The position numbers were made by a program, and so were the translations under genes. A DNA stretch of 64,000 nucleotides from Zychaea mexicana (Eukaryota > Mucoromycota > Mucoromycetes > Mucorales > Lichtheimiaceae). Shown piece by piece: positions 1 to 11,553 of the stretch (position 1 is the stretch's first letter; every line of letters starts with the position of its first letter). The notes beneath the pieces are model-generated. The model saw only the letters and a program-made list of their open reading frames with translations. It was not told where the DNA came from and did no database searches. The stretch covers positions 558,001-622,000 of the forward strand of contig NW_026516675.1 of NCBI RefSeq assembly GCF_025766255.1. The letters run 5' to 3'.

Positions 1-1996
1 CTCCTTGGTCTATTAAAGGCACCAAGGGTGTGTCGATGGGTGCATCAAAATACTTGCGTTTCATTTCACTAGCATCCACTTGTTCCAAAGTTGGTGGATG
101 CCACTTTGGTTTTGTTCGAGTCACTAGCGTTGATCGTGTTCCTTCTGTAAATTCTCACTCAGCCTGTTAAGATATTTTTTTACTGTGTTTAGTATAAAGA
201 GAAAACTAGTAGTAAGAGAAATCTTTACGTCGTATGTGCTCTTATTATTTTTTCTCGGATATATCTTTAAAGAGAAAAGGTTTGATAATCAATACTTTAC
301 CAGGGTTCTGTGGGCCAACTGATACTCTAATTTCATGCAATCCAACAAAGAGAGGCGGGATCCGCTATGTAACAGCTGTAACGATCGTTTCAGTGATGTT
401 GGAGACATGCACTTCAGTTGATCCAACGTTTCTTTGGCCCAATTCACTGCTGTCGTTTCATTCTTAAGAAAGCAATGATTTCTTCCACAGTATTGTGTTG
501 GAAAGATCTACAGTTTTACAAAATCATTGAATAATGAGTGCTATGCTACAATTTTCTTTTCGCCCAGCCAAAGCATCATGATAGATTATGCAAATTGTAG
601 CGTTGGTGTGTGTGCTAACTACCATACCGATTGACAGCTTCGTAAATACCACCACCTAAAGAAAATGCAGGTGCCTTCTCTTCTTTGTCTATATCTTCCG
701 CTGAGAATTTTTCGATCACTGCATTGATATCATCCTTGTCCAACGTATTTTCTTTTTGTACCGCAAGGTCGTCAAGGGTAGCTTCCAACGCGTTTATCCT
801 TTTTGCTGGGACATAATGTGTCGCAATGCCGGAATAACTATGAAACTTACAAATATATCGTCTTTACCGTCAGTACCTGCCTTGTAAATGAAATTCAAAA
901 GAAAAAGAAAGAAAGAAGGCTTACAATATATCCGGCCCTTGCAAACGCTGAGCTGTCAATGCAAGTTAGTGTCCCACATATCCATCCAATCGAGGCATCC
1001 AGAAGCTTGCACTGGCATCGTTAAAGTGACCAATGATGTTCTCCGGCATGGAATAGACCGAGTTTTCTGTAGCAATACGGAACGGAGCATTCATTGCTAA
1101 GCGCACAGCAGCGCCCACTGCATACATACACACACACACACAGATATTAGACACGCAATCGGTTAGTCATCTTTAAGTTTCTCATGTTTAGTTCTATTCA
1201 TCAATTTTTTTTACACCTACTCGTGATACCACCCATAAGGGCTATATATGGCTTCTTTAAGCTGCCTATCAAATGTTGCAATTGACAGTGCCTATAGAAA
1301 ATATGGGCTGCCTCATGGTGACGACCAGCTTCTTCCAGATCTAACAAAGCTGGAATGATGATTACACGTTAATAATTCTTCCTCATGATATTTTGAACAG
1401 TTCTGTATTCCTTCCCACCCTTGAGCCACCACTGGAACTATCATATATTCAAAACGGAAGCATAAATTATAGAATTACCTTTGATATCACCACCTGCACG
1501 AAATGCTTTGTTACCATTGCCTTTGACAAAAATAACCTTGCTGCTTTCCAACTTTTCCCACGCCTATATGCATTTTGCAGCAGAGGCGGGGATGTTCATA
1601 TCCTTATTAGTTCATATGTTGTCAGGCTCAAAAAGACATGAAGAAGGTACGTACCAGTAACTTTTCAATCATAATTTCGCACATTTCGGTGTTAAAAGCA
1701 TTTAGCTTTTTGGGACGATTAAGTAGGATCTCACAGACACCACTTGGATGTTCATGAGTCAGTGCTGCTGCAGCAGTTGCCTATATATTAGGTGCAGATA
1801 ACGAGATGTTAATGGGTATAAATAGACATATGCATGATTAGTCATCAATAAATAGATAGCATCTTTGCTGGATGATGCTGGGGTTGTCGTTGACGATGAT
1901 TATGTGGTGACGAGACAAAACCGTGTTAGAGAAAGCGTATACCTCATGTTGAAATTGTTGAGGCGATGTAGAACGTTCTTGAGCTGAATTGGTGTG
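1..1996 (-). CDS. HIBCH: 3-hydroxyisobutyryl-CoA hydrolase (HIBCH), 3' part, multi-exon
   Basis: Crotonase-fold hydrolase of valine catabolism, releasing 3-hydroxyisobutyrate from its CoA thioester, normally in mitochondria. The minus strand gives HIBCH blocks in order: EILLNRPKKLNAFN (about 1685-1730), AAVRLAMNAPFRIATE with MPENIIGHF and PRLDG (about 970-1115), a region ending in MSPTSLK (about 385-405) followed by KLEYQLAHR, then EFTEGTRSTLV (about 130-165) and PKWHPPTLEQV (about 75-110). The EGTRSTLV and PKWHPP pairing is typical of the HIBCH C-terminus and separates it from ordinary enoyl-CoA hydratases. Splice signals interrupt the blocks. The C-terminus continues past base 1, so the stop is outside the window. 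An upstream exon at 1943-1996 joins in phase; the initiating exon beyond it is unresolved, so 1996 is only the last exon edge I can support. Family call is firm; exon edges are approximate. Confidence 0.88.
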
Positions 1997-2347
1997 CTAT
2001 GTAGATGATACAGCATTAATATAAACTTGCAACACCACTGTTGCTTTTAAACCATCTTTCCAAGGGCAAACAAGTTAAGAGTATACCTTGTCAACAGTCT
2101 TCTATATGACTAGTCCATCATTATGAAAAAAGAGCAAGGGTGTACTTGTTGTAGGTAGCGAGCCAGTAACAGTAAAAACACTCTTGTGTGTGTTGGTTGT
2201 TGGAAAAACCCGCACGCTGTAAGGTAAATTACATTACCTGTCATTTTTTATCCTGGCATTATTTTTGTTTGTCGCCTTTTTCCATTCCACCACAGCCCGC
2301 AAAAAAGACGCGCACCCGCTTTTAACTCTCATAGATAAACAAACGTC

Positions 2348-3547
2348 ATGGTAAGGCACTCACTCATTTTGGAGTAGATCAATGCTGGTTAAATAATTGG
2401 GAGACTTGTAGATTTTTTTTAAAAAGAAAAACTAATCTCCCTCACAATCATTAAAAAAAAAAAAGAGCAAGTCAAAGAAAGGTTTATCACTTGAAGAAAA
2501 GCGCAAACGACTTGAAGACAGTTTTCATGAATCGGTAATGATTACAGCTGTTGATACATATTTCTTAATGATGAAAAAGAAGGCTTAACATATCGGCAAT
2601 CTACAAGGGCGAGTTTTATCAGTTGAAGGAAATTGAAAAGATGGGACAAAAGAAAGGCGTCGTATTGCAGTCAGTCAAAGAAGTGCTTCAAGGTCTGGTA
2701 GATGATGGACTAGTGACTACTGATAAGATTGGCACGTCAAACTACTTTTGGTCGTTCCCATCCACTGCTGCCAATGCGGTAAGAACCATAAAGCAGCAGT
2801 CCTCCCGACCTTTTTTTTATTTAAACTTTCCATGAGCGTGTCACTGATGGCTATTTAAACTTGACTACATTATATAGAAACGTCGACAATTACAGGACCT
2901 ACAGGAAAAGGTGCAAAACGAACGTGACAAAAAGGAGCAATTACAAAAGGCCATTGAAGAAGCCCGATCCGGTCGTGAACCAACGGTAAAAAAGAAACAT
3001 GAACTCCGCTCTCTTTCTCTCTCTGTGTGTGTGGGGTTTTGATTGAACTCGCATATTTTTTTTTTGGGGTGTTGCCCTTTAATTTTAAATAGCCCGAACG
3101 CGACGAAATTCTCCAGAAATATCATGAAGCACTCCGTTTAAAGGACAAGTTGCAAGACGAATTGAAGCAATATGTCGATAATGATCCTGAAACATACCGA
3201 GCCAAAGGTTAGTAGTGTAGTATGTGTTATGTGGCGTTTTTGAACTTGCCCCCCTCCCCTCCCCCTGAACTCTGTGTGTTGGTGTTGATGACGATGATGT
3301 GTTTCACAACAGAAAAAGCAGCTGTCATTGCCAAAGAAGCCGCAAACCGATGGACAGGTGAGAGTATATTCCACATATAGGAAATGTATTAAAAGTGGTT
3401 GGATATATAACTGATGCATATCAATTGACGATTGATTTAGAAAACATCTGGACGATAGAAGGTTACTGCGTCAACAAGCTTAATGCAAATCGTCAGGAAA
3501 TCGAACAGATGTTTGGCATAGACAGTGAGCTGGATACGTTTCCTTAG
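2348..3547 (+). CDS. MND1: Meiotic nuclear division protein 1 (Mnd1), seven exons
   Basis: Mnd1 pairs with Hop2 and stimulates Dmc1/Rad51 strand exchange in meiosis. The first exon holds only the ATG (2348-2350), followed by gtaagg. Exons 2466-2534, 2608-2778, 2878-2985, 3093-3207, 3313-3357 and 3441-3547 then join in phase. The protein opens SKSKKGLSLEEKRKRLEDSF. It continues with the winged-helix motif SVKEVLQGLVDDGLVTTDKI and then GTSNYFWSFPS, which are Mnd1 hallmarks. A charged coiled coil follows (KRRQLQDLQEKVQNERDKKE), then AAVIAKEAANRWTENIWTIE and a C-terminal FGIDSELD like other fungal Mnd1 proteins. Length is about 205 residues, the usual family size. The intact gene argues that this fungus keeps meiotic recombination functions. 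Starts were chosen because the poly-A-rich acceptor at 2465 gives the conserved N-terminus. Confidence 0.93.
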
Positions 3548-3762
3548 GTGGCCCCATCGTTTGTGTTGCATTGCATGTGAACTGTCCGATATATCTCTTT
3601 TTTTTTAATACATATCCCACCGTAATAGTGTAACTCCTGCTCCTCCTCCTCCTCCTCCTTTCTCTTTCCGTTTTTTTCTTCTTTTTTTCAATCTGCTACC
3701 AATACCCGTATAACTGTATATATCAATAACACACCACTACCACAAAGGAAAAACCTATACGA

Positions 3763-6007
3763 ATGGCTTCTAATAAGCGTTTATCATTTGCAAACTTCCC
3801 CATTCCATTCGACCATCCCTACACACTACCGAGTCTGATCGCCGCGGTGGCCGCTTCATCGTTCGCGTATTACTATCTACAAAGCACGCATACTGCCGAG
3901 CTCATTGAAGCCGTTCGAGTTCGAGATATTAATAAACGACGCCAACTGAAACGACCCGAGCAACGGTTTGCGAGTCTCAAAGTAAAGCTCTTTCTCCTTT
4001 TTTTTTTCCTATCTGTGCCTTTTTTCCAAGACTTCAATCCTACCTCTGTCCGTCCGTCCGTCTGTCTGTCTCTTCGATAGAGAGAGAGAGAGAGACAACA
4101 ACAAATAGAGGAGGAAGGAAAGGAACTTTGACATTTGACACATTCACCGTTCCCTCCACTTTGACTCGTCCGCAAAACTGACAACCTTTTTTATTTAACT
4201 TTCCTTCAAAAAGGTTGAACGACGCTATGTGAATCCATTTGGTCAATGGCGGGAAGTTCCTTGGTGGGAAACGGCACTATTTTGGTTATGTCGTTACAAG
4301 GGCAACGGGTTACCAAAGACAGAAGAGGTAACCATGGTGATTTTTATTCTTTTTTTTTTGTTGCGCGTGTTTCATGCTTCGTTCGTTCGTTCGTTCGAGA
4401 GAGAGAGAGAGAGAGAGAGAGACACGTATCACATATACCACCTTTCTGACCTCCCCCACCCACCCCCTCTTCAATGCAAATAACAGGAATTGAACAAGAC
4501 AATGCCTGTTGTCAAGCCATCACTGGATGTGATTTTTGCCAAATCGGATAAAAGTAGTAGTGGATTAACCGCATCTTGGGTCCAGTTGGCCGAGGAGAAC
4601 AAAGACGTATCACGGTCAGCATCATCGCCGTCGGTGGCATTTACATGGCTAGGGTAATATTTCTGATATGGAACGGTATATATGTTTGATTGTGAGGAGG
4701 GTGTGTTTTCTTTTCACATACACTAAAGAAACCCACACATCAAATGATTAGACAATCGACGTGTTTGATCCGAGTAGACAATATCACCATATTAACCGAC
4801 CCTGTGTTCTCCAAATGCTCAATTAACGATTACCTCGGTCCGAAACGTCTAAGGCCTATACCTTGTTCCATTGATGAAATTGCTTCCCATTTGGATATGG
4901 TGTTGGTTTCCCATGACCATTTTGATCATTTAGGTAAGCAAGCACAAACACACACACACACACTCAGACACGAGCTATTCTGAAACACTTTCTTATTTTT
5001 TGTGATTAGACGAAAGCGTAGTACACAAGCTTGGGAATTCAGTAACATGGTATATACCCTTAGGACTTCGGGACTGGTTCGTCAAACGAGGTGTAGAGAA
5101 TGTAAGTGGAAAAGAGGGGGATCAGGTTGACGATCTCAAAGTAAAGTGGGAGGAAATGAACAAAGGAAAAACAGAGAGAGAGACACACACAACTAACGCG
5201 TTTGAGATCTACTATGATTAGGTGATTGAATTAGACTGGTGGCAAGAGATCCATCATGCTGAAAATCTTGATACAAAAATTGCGTGTGTTCCAGCCATGG
5301 TAAGAGAGGGTTTCTTGAACGCATCATTGGATTTGTAAAACATATTTAAAAGTGTCTGCTGTCGTGTGGGGTGAATGGATACATATATAATAATACTCGC
5401 TATCCATGTACATTTTGTTTAGCACTGGAGCGGATCACGTACACCGTTCGACAAAAACTCGACATTATGGTGCAGTTTTGTTGTAAAAACGAAATCCAAT
5501 AGCATATTCTTCTGGTAAACAGAGTTCTATAAGCGACCAAGACAGAGAGAGAGAGAGACACACAGACTAACAAGGATTGGCAGTGGTGACACAGGCTACT
5601 GTCCCGAGTTATTCAAAGCCATTGGTGAACAGTATGCGCCATTTACACTCGCAGCTATCCCAATCGGAAGTTTCAAGCCCGAAATACTTATGCAGCATTT
5701 GCACATGGGCCCTACCGACGCTGTCAAAGTGCATCACGACATTGGTTGTCCTAAATTGTCGGTGGGCATTCACTGGGGTACCTTTATGATGTCCGACGAA
5801 CATTATCTCGAACCTGCGCGACAGCTTAAAGAAGCGTGGGACGATATTGATATTCAACGAACAGGTGGTAAACTCATCCGTGCTGCTGCTGCTGATGGAG
5901 AACAAGAATCCTCATCTTTTTGCTCTACTACTGCTACTGTGGGTGCTGTTGTTTCTGAAACTCGCTTCATCACTACATTTATTGGAGAAACTGTCTGCTT
6001 GAATTAG
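3763..6007 (+). CDS. NAPEPLD: NAPE-PLD-like metallo-beta-lactamase-fold phospholipase D, eight exons
   Basis: Zinc hydrolase family that releases N-acylethanolamines from N-acyl-phosphatidylethanolamine at membranes. Exons 3763-3981, 4214-4327, 4487-4653, 4752-4933, 5010-5101, 5222-5299, 5423-5514 and 5584-6007 join in phase. An N-terminal hydrophobic stretch (YTLPSLIAAVAASSFAYYYL) could be a membrane anchor. The catalytic motif reads SHDHFDHLD, the metallo-beta-lactamase HxHxDH signature. It is followed by MHWSGS, FFCGDTGYCPELF, LAAIPIGSFKP, HMGPTDAV and IHWGTFMMSDEHYLEPARQL, all close to NAPE-PLD. After the family core comes a low-complexity tail of roughly 60 residues (AAAADGEQESSS onward), not usual for the family. 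Fungal members are often annotated only as beta-lactamase superfamily domain proteins, so substrate is inferred from the family. Confidence 0.9.
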
Positions 6008-7145
6008 GAGCAGATGAGTGCTAAAATGCTAGATCAACTTACTACCTGTTACTACTACTACTACTACTATTACTACTGCTACTGCTACTGCTAATGCTAA
6101 ATATATATACACACACACACACACATATCCGATACATATGTATAAGCATAGACGGCATGCATAAACACACCACACCCTGTTTTTTATACGCAATTGCAGA
6201 CACGATTTACATATCATTATGCCAATTACGACACACACACATACGCAAACACTTATCAACATATTTCTACTTATACATAACCTTGACACACGCATCCCTT
6301 TGTTTTTCTTTTGTAATATATCCATTCTTTTCTCTCGTACCCCTAAATAAACTATTATTCTAATGAGACATTCACATGGAGGCTTCTTTTATTACGATAT
6401 ACAAAATGGCAACTTGGCCATTTTACTGTTTTTTATGATGACCTATTGATTTTTCATGTACTCTGATGAGAACAAAAGTTTCACTTTCTCAACTGATTGG
6501 GCGAGCTTGTTATCTGCAGCCATGCTGCCTGTTTGCCTTCTGGATCCTCAAAAACACTCTGGAAACTCACACCAATTACATTATTATTTCGGACCATACA
6601 ATACCGTACGCCTCCTTTGTCGTATATTATAACATGTAAGCTCTGATTTTTATAAATAAGCTCTCTACCATCATTTAGCTCGTTAGTTCTTCCTTCTTTG
6701 AAATTAAAAGAACGTCTCTTGTATCACTTTTTCACTCTGACTATACGATACATTACCTCTTTACATATAATCAGCGCCATATCACTAGTACATTGAGCAA
6801 TTGAGAATAAACAGAAGCCAGCCTTTGTATACTCAATGCTCTATGTATTCTCGTAGTTAGTCAACACTTTTTTTCTCTCTTGATTCAACTATCTGAGTTG
6901 ACCGAATCGTAACCTGTCAAACAGCATGAATCAATTCCAACACAGACAAAGGTGACACACTGCTATCGAGGAACACACTGATCAAGACTTTACACTCGAA
7001 AGACACTTATCTCGACATCTCTATTCCACCTTCCCCATCTTCAAGAAGGCTTAAATAGCCATTGTCCATCAATTTATTCAAAGCGGAAGTCTAGACAGCA
7101 TCTCAAACAGTATAAATATAAGCTAGTATTGCATGCCTCACGATC
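6008..7145 (+). other. Intergenic, AT-rich, microsatellites
   Basis: No gene seen. The first 300 bases hold ACT/GCT triplet repeats and several CA runs, probably the 3' UTR of the phospholipase gene. The rest is AT-rich with no convincing open frame or splice pattern. Confidence 0.5.
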
Positions 7146-7899
7146 ATGAGCGATGCTTTCCCCAGAAACTTACCCCGCTCAACTTTTACACTTGACAACT
7201 GGCCAGAACTGCTCGATTGGATTTCAAATGAGGGTAAATAGACGTACCAATATCGTCGAGAGTGGGTTGTATTTTCCTACATCCAAAGTGCTATGGATAG
7301 GACGGGTGTGAACCATTTCGTCCAGCGTCGCGTCCAGTAAGCTCAGTTAATGTCTCGGTCATTGTCCCTGTGCTATATAATGGCTATAAGTTGCGCGTAT
7401 ACAAGCTTTCTCTTTTTGATACGCTTTGGAAACTCTCAGGCTGACATTTATAATCGTTGCACCTAATATGGATGTTGCCTTTTGCCTTCGTTGTAAGCAT
7501 TGTAGATTTTGCATGAGTGTACTTTCTTTTAACCAAGCCCATACCTCGTTTTGTAAATTAAATATGGAAACGCTAGTTCATCAAGAAAGACATAATTTGC
7601 TGTGAGGTATTCCAGGTCAGTCTTGCTACCTTCTTCTTCCTCGCTCTTCCTCTCCCCAGGATGAAGCTGTATTTGCTGAATGGACAGACTACACAGAGTC
7701 GTAAGTCGTAAACAGTGCTACGAAGGAAACGTTGTTGAGATACAGCAGATTCACCACCGACTTTATTGACAAAACGGCCGACTGGACACTCGGCAATGAT
7801 GTAATTAACTTTTTGCTGTTCCGACCTGACTTGTTTCTTTTCGCGAATGCCCTTTCAGGCTTCCTCAGAGTAAACTGCATAACTCAACCCTCTTTATAG
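7146..7899 (+). pseudogene. Decayed protein-coding relic, family unknown
   Basis: An ATG at 7146 opens a frame reading MSDAFPRNLPRSTF and DNWPELLDWISNE. It runs through one in-frame TAG (7237-7239 region) into TYQYRREWVVFSYIQSAMD and FVQRRVQ. Further on, after a pyrimidine-rich tract and cag acceptor near 7660, another frame reads DEAVFAEWTDYTES, then a stop, then ATKETLLRYSRFTTDFIDK and ADWTLGNDVINFLLFRP to a stop at 7897. The composition is protein-like and the frames persist on both sides of single stops, which suggests a gene or transposon ORF inactivated recently. I do not recognise the family. It could also be chance open frame in a GC-richer patch. Confidence 0.35.
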
Positions 7900-8690
7900 T
7901 TCCGTTTCATCTGCAGCTGTATGCATTACAGGTTAAGGTCTATTCAGCAGGAGCCCAAGAGTACTAGAGCTTATTGTTGTTAATGATAGCAAACCAACTC
8001 CTTGTCAGCAAGTGGGGGGCCTCAATTCCATGTTCATCAACAAAAACCCTGTCCATCCTTACGGACAAGTCAAGAAGATATAATGACATGTTCGTGTGGC
8101 ACGTGAACACTTTTATTTTTGGATTCAACCGACATCATTGTTGAATGCCAATTTAAATTCAGCGACCTTACTTTGTGAAATGACTGCGTGAGAGGAGGGT
8201 GGGGGGCGCGCGACATTCTGTGTAACAATGGTGTTGCGGGCTACGTACACAGCATACTAAATTTACATACAGTTACAGGGCGGAGCGGGTATATATCTCT
8301 TTTGATTTTGCTGGATTTCCATGAACATTGAGAATGTTACCATTCTTCTTGCTGTTCTATTGTACTGATCTGGTATATATTATCCCACATCGCGCCCCCC
8401 CCGCCCCTTGGTCCAAAGGTACACACATATGACAGAGCTTTATTTTTGTATGTCAATAGTAAACAAAACAGTAATGGGATGATGGATGATTGTGATGGGT
8501 GATGACAAGTAAATAAAAAAAAAGTTTATTTCATTCTGGAACAATTGTATGGGAGGGAGTGTGTGTTTTGTGTGAGAGAATTTAGCGAATTGTTTGTAAA
8601 AGTACACTTTATAGAAGGGAGTGTGACAGGGAAAGGGTGGGGGTGGAGGATAAGATGACAAGAGAGAGAGAGAGAGAGAGAGAGAGAAAA
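7900..8690 (+). other. Intergenic; ends in a GA microsatellite
   Basis: No gene supported. Short open stretches around 7930-8100 may extend the upstream relic but contain stops. A C/G-rich tract lies near 8393-8406. A (GA)n tract at about 8660-8688 sits just beyond the stop codon of the minus-strand LysM gene and is probably in its 3' UTR. Confidence 0.45.
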
Positions 8691-10357
8691 TTACATGTAG
8701 TTGATGAGCTTACAGCCACCACCTTCATAGACATCAACATCGCTGACACCATGTTCGCTGTTCAAGGACTGGTAGTTGCTCATGGTGTAGACGTAAAAGT
8801 CAATGTGCTTACCAGAGAAGGACCATCCACGGTCGTCGACAAGGAGACAGCCATTGTGCTTCTTGCCACCGGTGCCAGGAAGTTCCCAGCCGTCCAATTG
8901 AGGCACATAGATCTTGGAACCCTGGGGAATGTCGTTAGCAGCAGCAGTAATGAAGGGACGGAGAGCAGAGCCGTACGAGGTCAAGCCATAGGGATCCTCG
9001 CTCTTGTCGACTTCCATGAAGCAGTTGTAGTTGCTGCACGAGCAGGCACCGAGGTTGACAACCTTGTTGTCCAGCTCACCAGTGCCTTCCATGACGAGGG
9101 CATCGGCATATTCAACAGAGGTCTTGCCAAGCGTCTTGCCTTCACAGGTCTTGATCGATACCTGACGGCCGCCCAAGTCGTAGTCTTGGGGTTGGGCAAT
9201 CCAGTAGTAGGTCATGGGGACACCGCTGGAGATCTGCTTACGCTTTTCGGTCGAGCTAGAAGAAGAAGAGGAGTCGTCGTCGTCGTTGTCGTCATCGGAG
9301 GAGGTATCTTCAGCAGGCTTTTCGGTGGATGACCAGCCGTCGCTGCCAGAGTTATCTTCTTCTTCCTTGTCGTCGTCACTGTCGCCCTTGGTCTTGGCGG
9401 CAAGATGGGTGGTCTTTTGCGAGATCTTTTCGTCTTCCTTTGGTTCGGATTTCTCGGCTTCAGAAGAAGAAGAAGAGTCAGAAGAGGAGGAGCCAGAGTA
9501 GCCACCGCCGGGAATGCAGACTTCCTTGCCAGTAATCATGTTGGTGCAGGCGCTGTTGATGGAGGGGTTGGCGCTCAAGTAGGCATCACGGTCAACGCCG
9601 TACTGCTTAATGACAGAGGTGCAGGTATCGCTCGAGGTAACTGATTTATCAATTGCATGTGTGTGTCAGTTTGTTGTTCAGAGCAATTCTCTGCAAAAGA
9701 AGAAGGATTGACTTACCGGTGTGCTTGAATTCGCAAGAGCTGGAGGATTCCTTCTTCTCTTCCTTGGGCTCTTCCTTGGACTCTTCCTTGGACTTTTCTT
9801 CTTTTTCCTTGGGCTCGGGCTTGGGCTTGGGCTTGGGCTTGTGCTCCTTCTCCTCCTTGGAAACACAGTAGGTTTCGCCAGCCCACATGTTGGTACAGCC
9901 CGAGTTGATCGAAGGGTTCAATGCCAAGTACTGGCTGCGAGGAATACCGTAGTCCTTGGAGATCTGAGTACAGGTCTCACCCTTGATGGCTAAATCATTC
10001 AATTGGAGAGGGCCAACCATGATTCATTAATAAAAATCAAAACGATACTAATATAAAATGTTGGCTTCATCTGTTCTTACCCGTGTGAGTAATGGTACAT
10101 CCAGAAAGACCACGCTTACGAAGCGAGACGACCTTATTCTTCACGTCCATAGGAACCAATTCGAAATCAACGTCGGGTTCGTTGTCGCGAGCAAAGACGG
10201 AGACGTAATTGGCGCTGAGAGTGCTGGTTTGTTGCTGGCCGCCATGGACAACAGCAAGGTTGTTCTTTAAGCCAAAGGATGGAAAGGCGTCAACGCCAGA
10301 CAATTGCAAAGATGCAAGCAAGCTGATAGCTGTCACGGACAAAGATTTAAAGTACAT
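8691..10357 (-). CDS. Secreted protein with two LysM domains and a C-terminal 3D-like domain
   Basis: Three exons (10357-10081, 9990-9717, 9640-8691) join in phase. The N-terminus MYFKSLSVTAISLLASLQLS is a signal peptide with a cleavage-like GVDAF. Two LysM modules follow: GETCTQISKDYGIPRSQYLA with NPSINSGCTNMWAGETYC, and SDTCTSVIKQYGVDRDAYLS with NPSINSACTNMITGKEVC. The linkers are strongly biased: KPKPKPKPEPKEKEEKSKEE and a long S/D/E stretch. The last 140 residues contain AALRPF-type 'YGSALRPFITAAAND' and 'GCLLVDDRGWSFSGKHIDFY', matching the 3D/RlpA-like double-psi beta-barrel pattern. LysM domains bind chitin or peptidoglycan, so a wall-associated or secreted chitin-binding role is likely. 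Each intron follows a 'HTG' codon context, and each LysM begins at an exon start, suggesting duplication by exon. An antisense open frame over the same bases is a shadow. Confidence 0.88.
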
Positions 10358-11553
10358 CGTGCGATAGTAATAGTAGTAGGAGTGTGTGTGTGTTGATTTC
10401 GTCGTCGTTCTTTTCTTTTTCTTGTTTAGATATCACTCAGCACCGGGCTGTCGAAATTCACAAGGAACCGAATAAAAAAAAAGGTACAAAAGGGAAATGG
10501 AAGGGGTTGGGTATTAGCTTGCCACAGAGATAGAAGCTAAAGGGTTAATGAAAGGAAGGGCCGGGAAGTGGTCCGGGTGAGAGAGCGCGAAGAAAGAAAA
10601 TAAAAAGCGGGTAGAGGAAAAGAAAGGAAAGACGGAAGAAGAAAGAGAGACGACAAAGGGATAGTATTTATATATTATTTCATCGGGACGGATTGTTCAG
10701 CAGCAGCAGCAGCATTGAGAGATGAAGGGGGCGGGACTACAAGTGATCCGTCAGCGTATGTACACTAGCAACACAGACTCGAGTCTCGGACTGGCGTGGT
10801 ACCATTTCTTCGTTTTCATTATTTTGTGCCTAGTTTCTATGGATTCCATCGTTGTGGATGAAAAGTGTGGGTAGTTAAATGGGCAAATACTAAATTACCA
10901 AGGCAGCAAAAACCCAGCCCCCCTCCGACTATCTCTTCTCAGTCCAGTGTGTGTGTGTGCTATACCTTGCACATGGCTCGTTCGTTCGCCCTTCTGTGCC
11001 CTTGTGCGACCAGTTCATTAACGAGGCTATACAAAACAAGCAGACCAATCGACGCTATAGTCAATTAAACCCACGTTTAAAACTTATTACTATTGTGATT
11101 CTACAGCCTCAAGTTCCGCAAAAGAGTCCTCTTGTGTAGCACCAATGCAAGATCTGTCTCTTCTCTTCCTTCCCTTCCTTCCGCCCGCTGCACCTTATTT
11201 ATTCCAATATTGCTTGTAATTCAATTCCTTTTTTGCGCGCGATGAAAAAGAGTTGCCATCAAAGCACTGATCCAATATCACTGCCGCCGCCGCAGCCTCG
11301 ACCACATACATAAGAACCGTTTACCATATCTAGAATTGCAAGTCTCTCTCTACTAATAAAACAAACAAACAAACAAACACCCAGCTGGGGTCCAACAACG
11401 GCGGCGCGTTGCCTTTGCTGCTGCTGCTGTGTGTTGTGTGTGTGTGTGTGTGTGTGTATCATATCTCGCTCATATAAAAGGTCAGGAACTCCGCATGAAA
11501 ATCCGAATCGTTCAGCGCTTTCTACTCATTTCCCAAAAAGCCGATCGAAACAT
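10358..11553 (+). other. Divergent intergenic region between the LysM gene and the Rab gene
   Basis: No gene seen. The segment must carry the promoters of both flanking, divergently transcribed genes. It has purine-rich tracts upstream of the LysM gene (about 10540-10660), a CAG run near 10700 and a GT microsatellite near 11434-11458. No specific operator could be identified. Confidence 0.5.

Noticed and set aside
8637..9332. 231-codon + strand open frame
   Set aside because: Antisense to the LysM/3D gene, which has signal peptide, domains and phased introns; the + frame has no motif and begins in a GA run.
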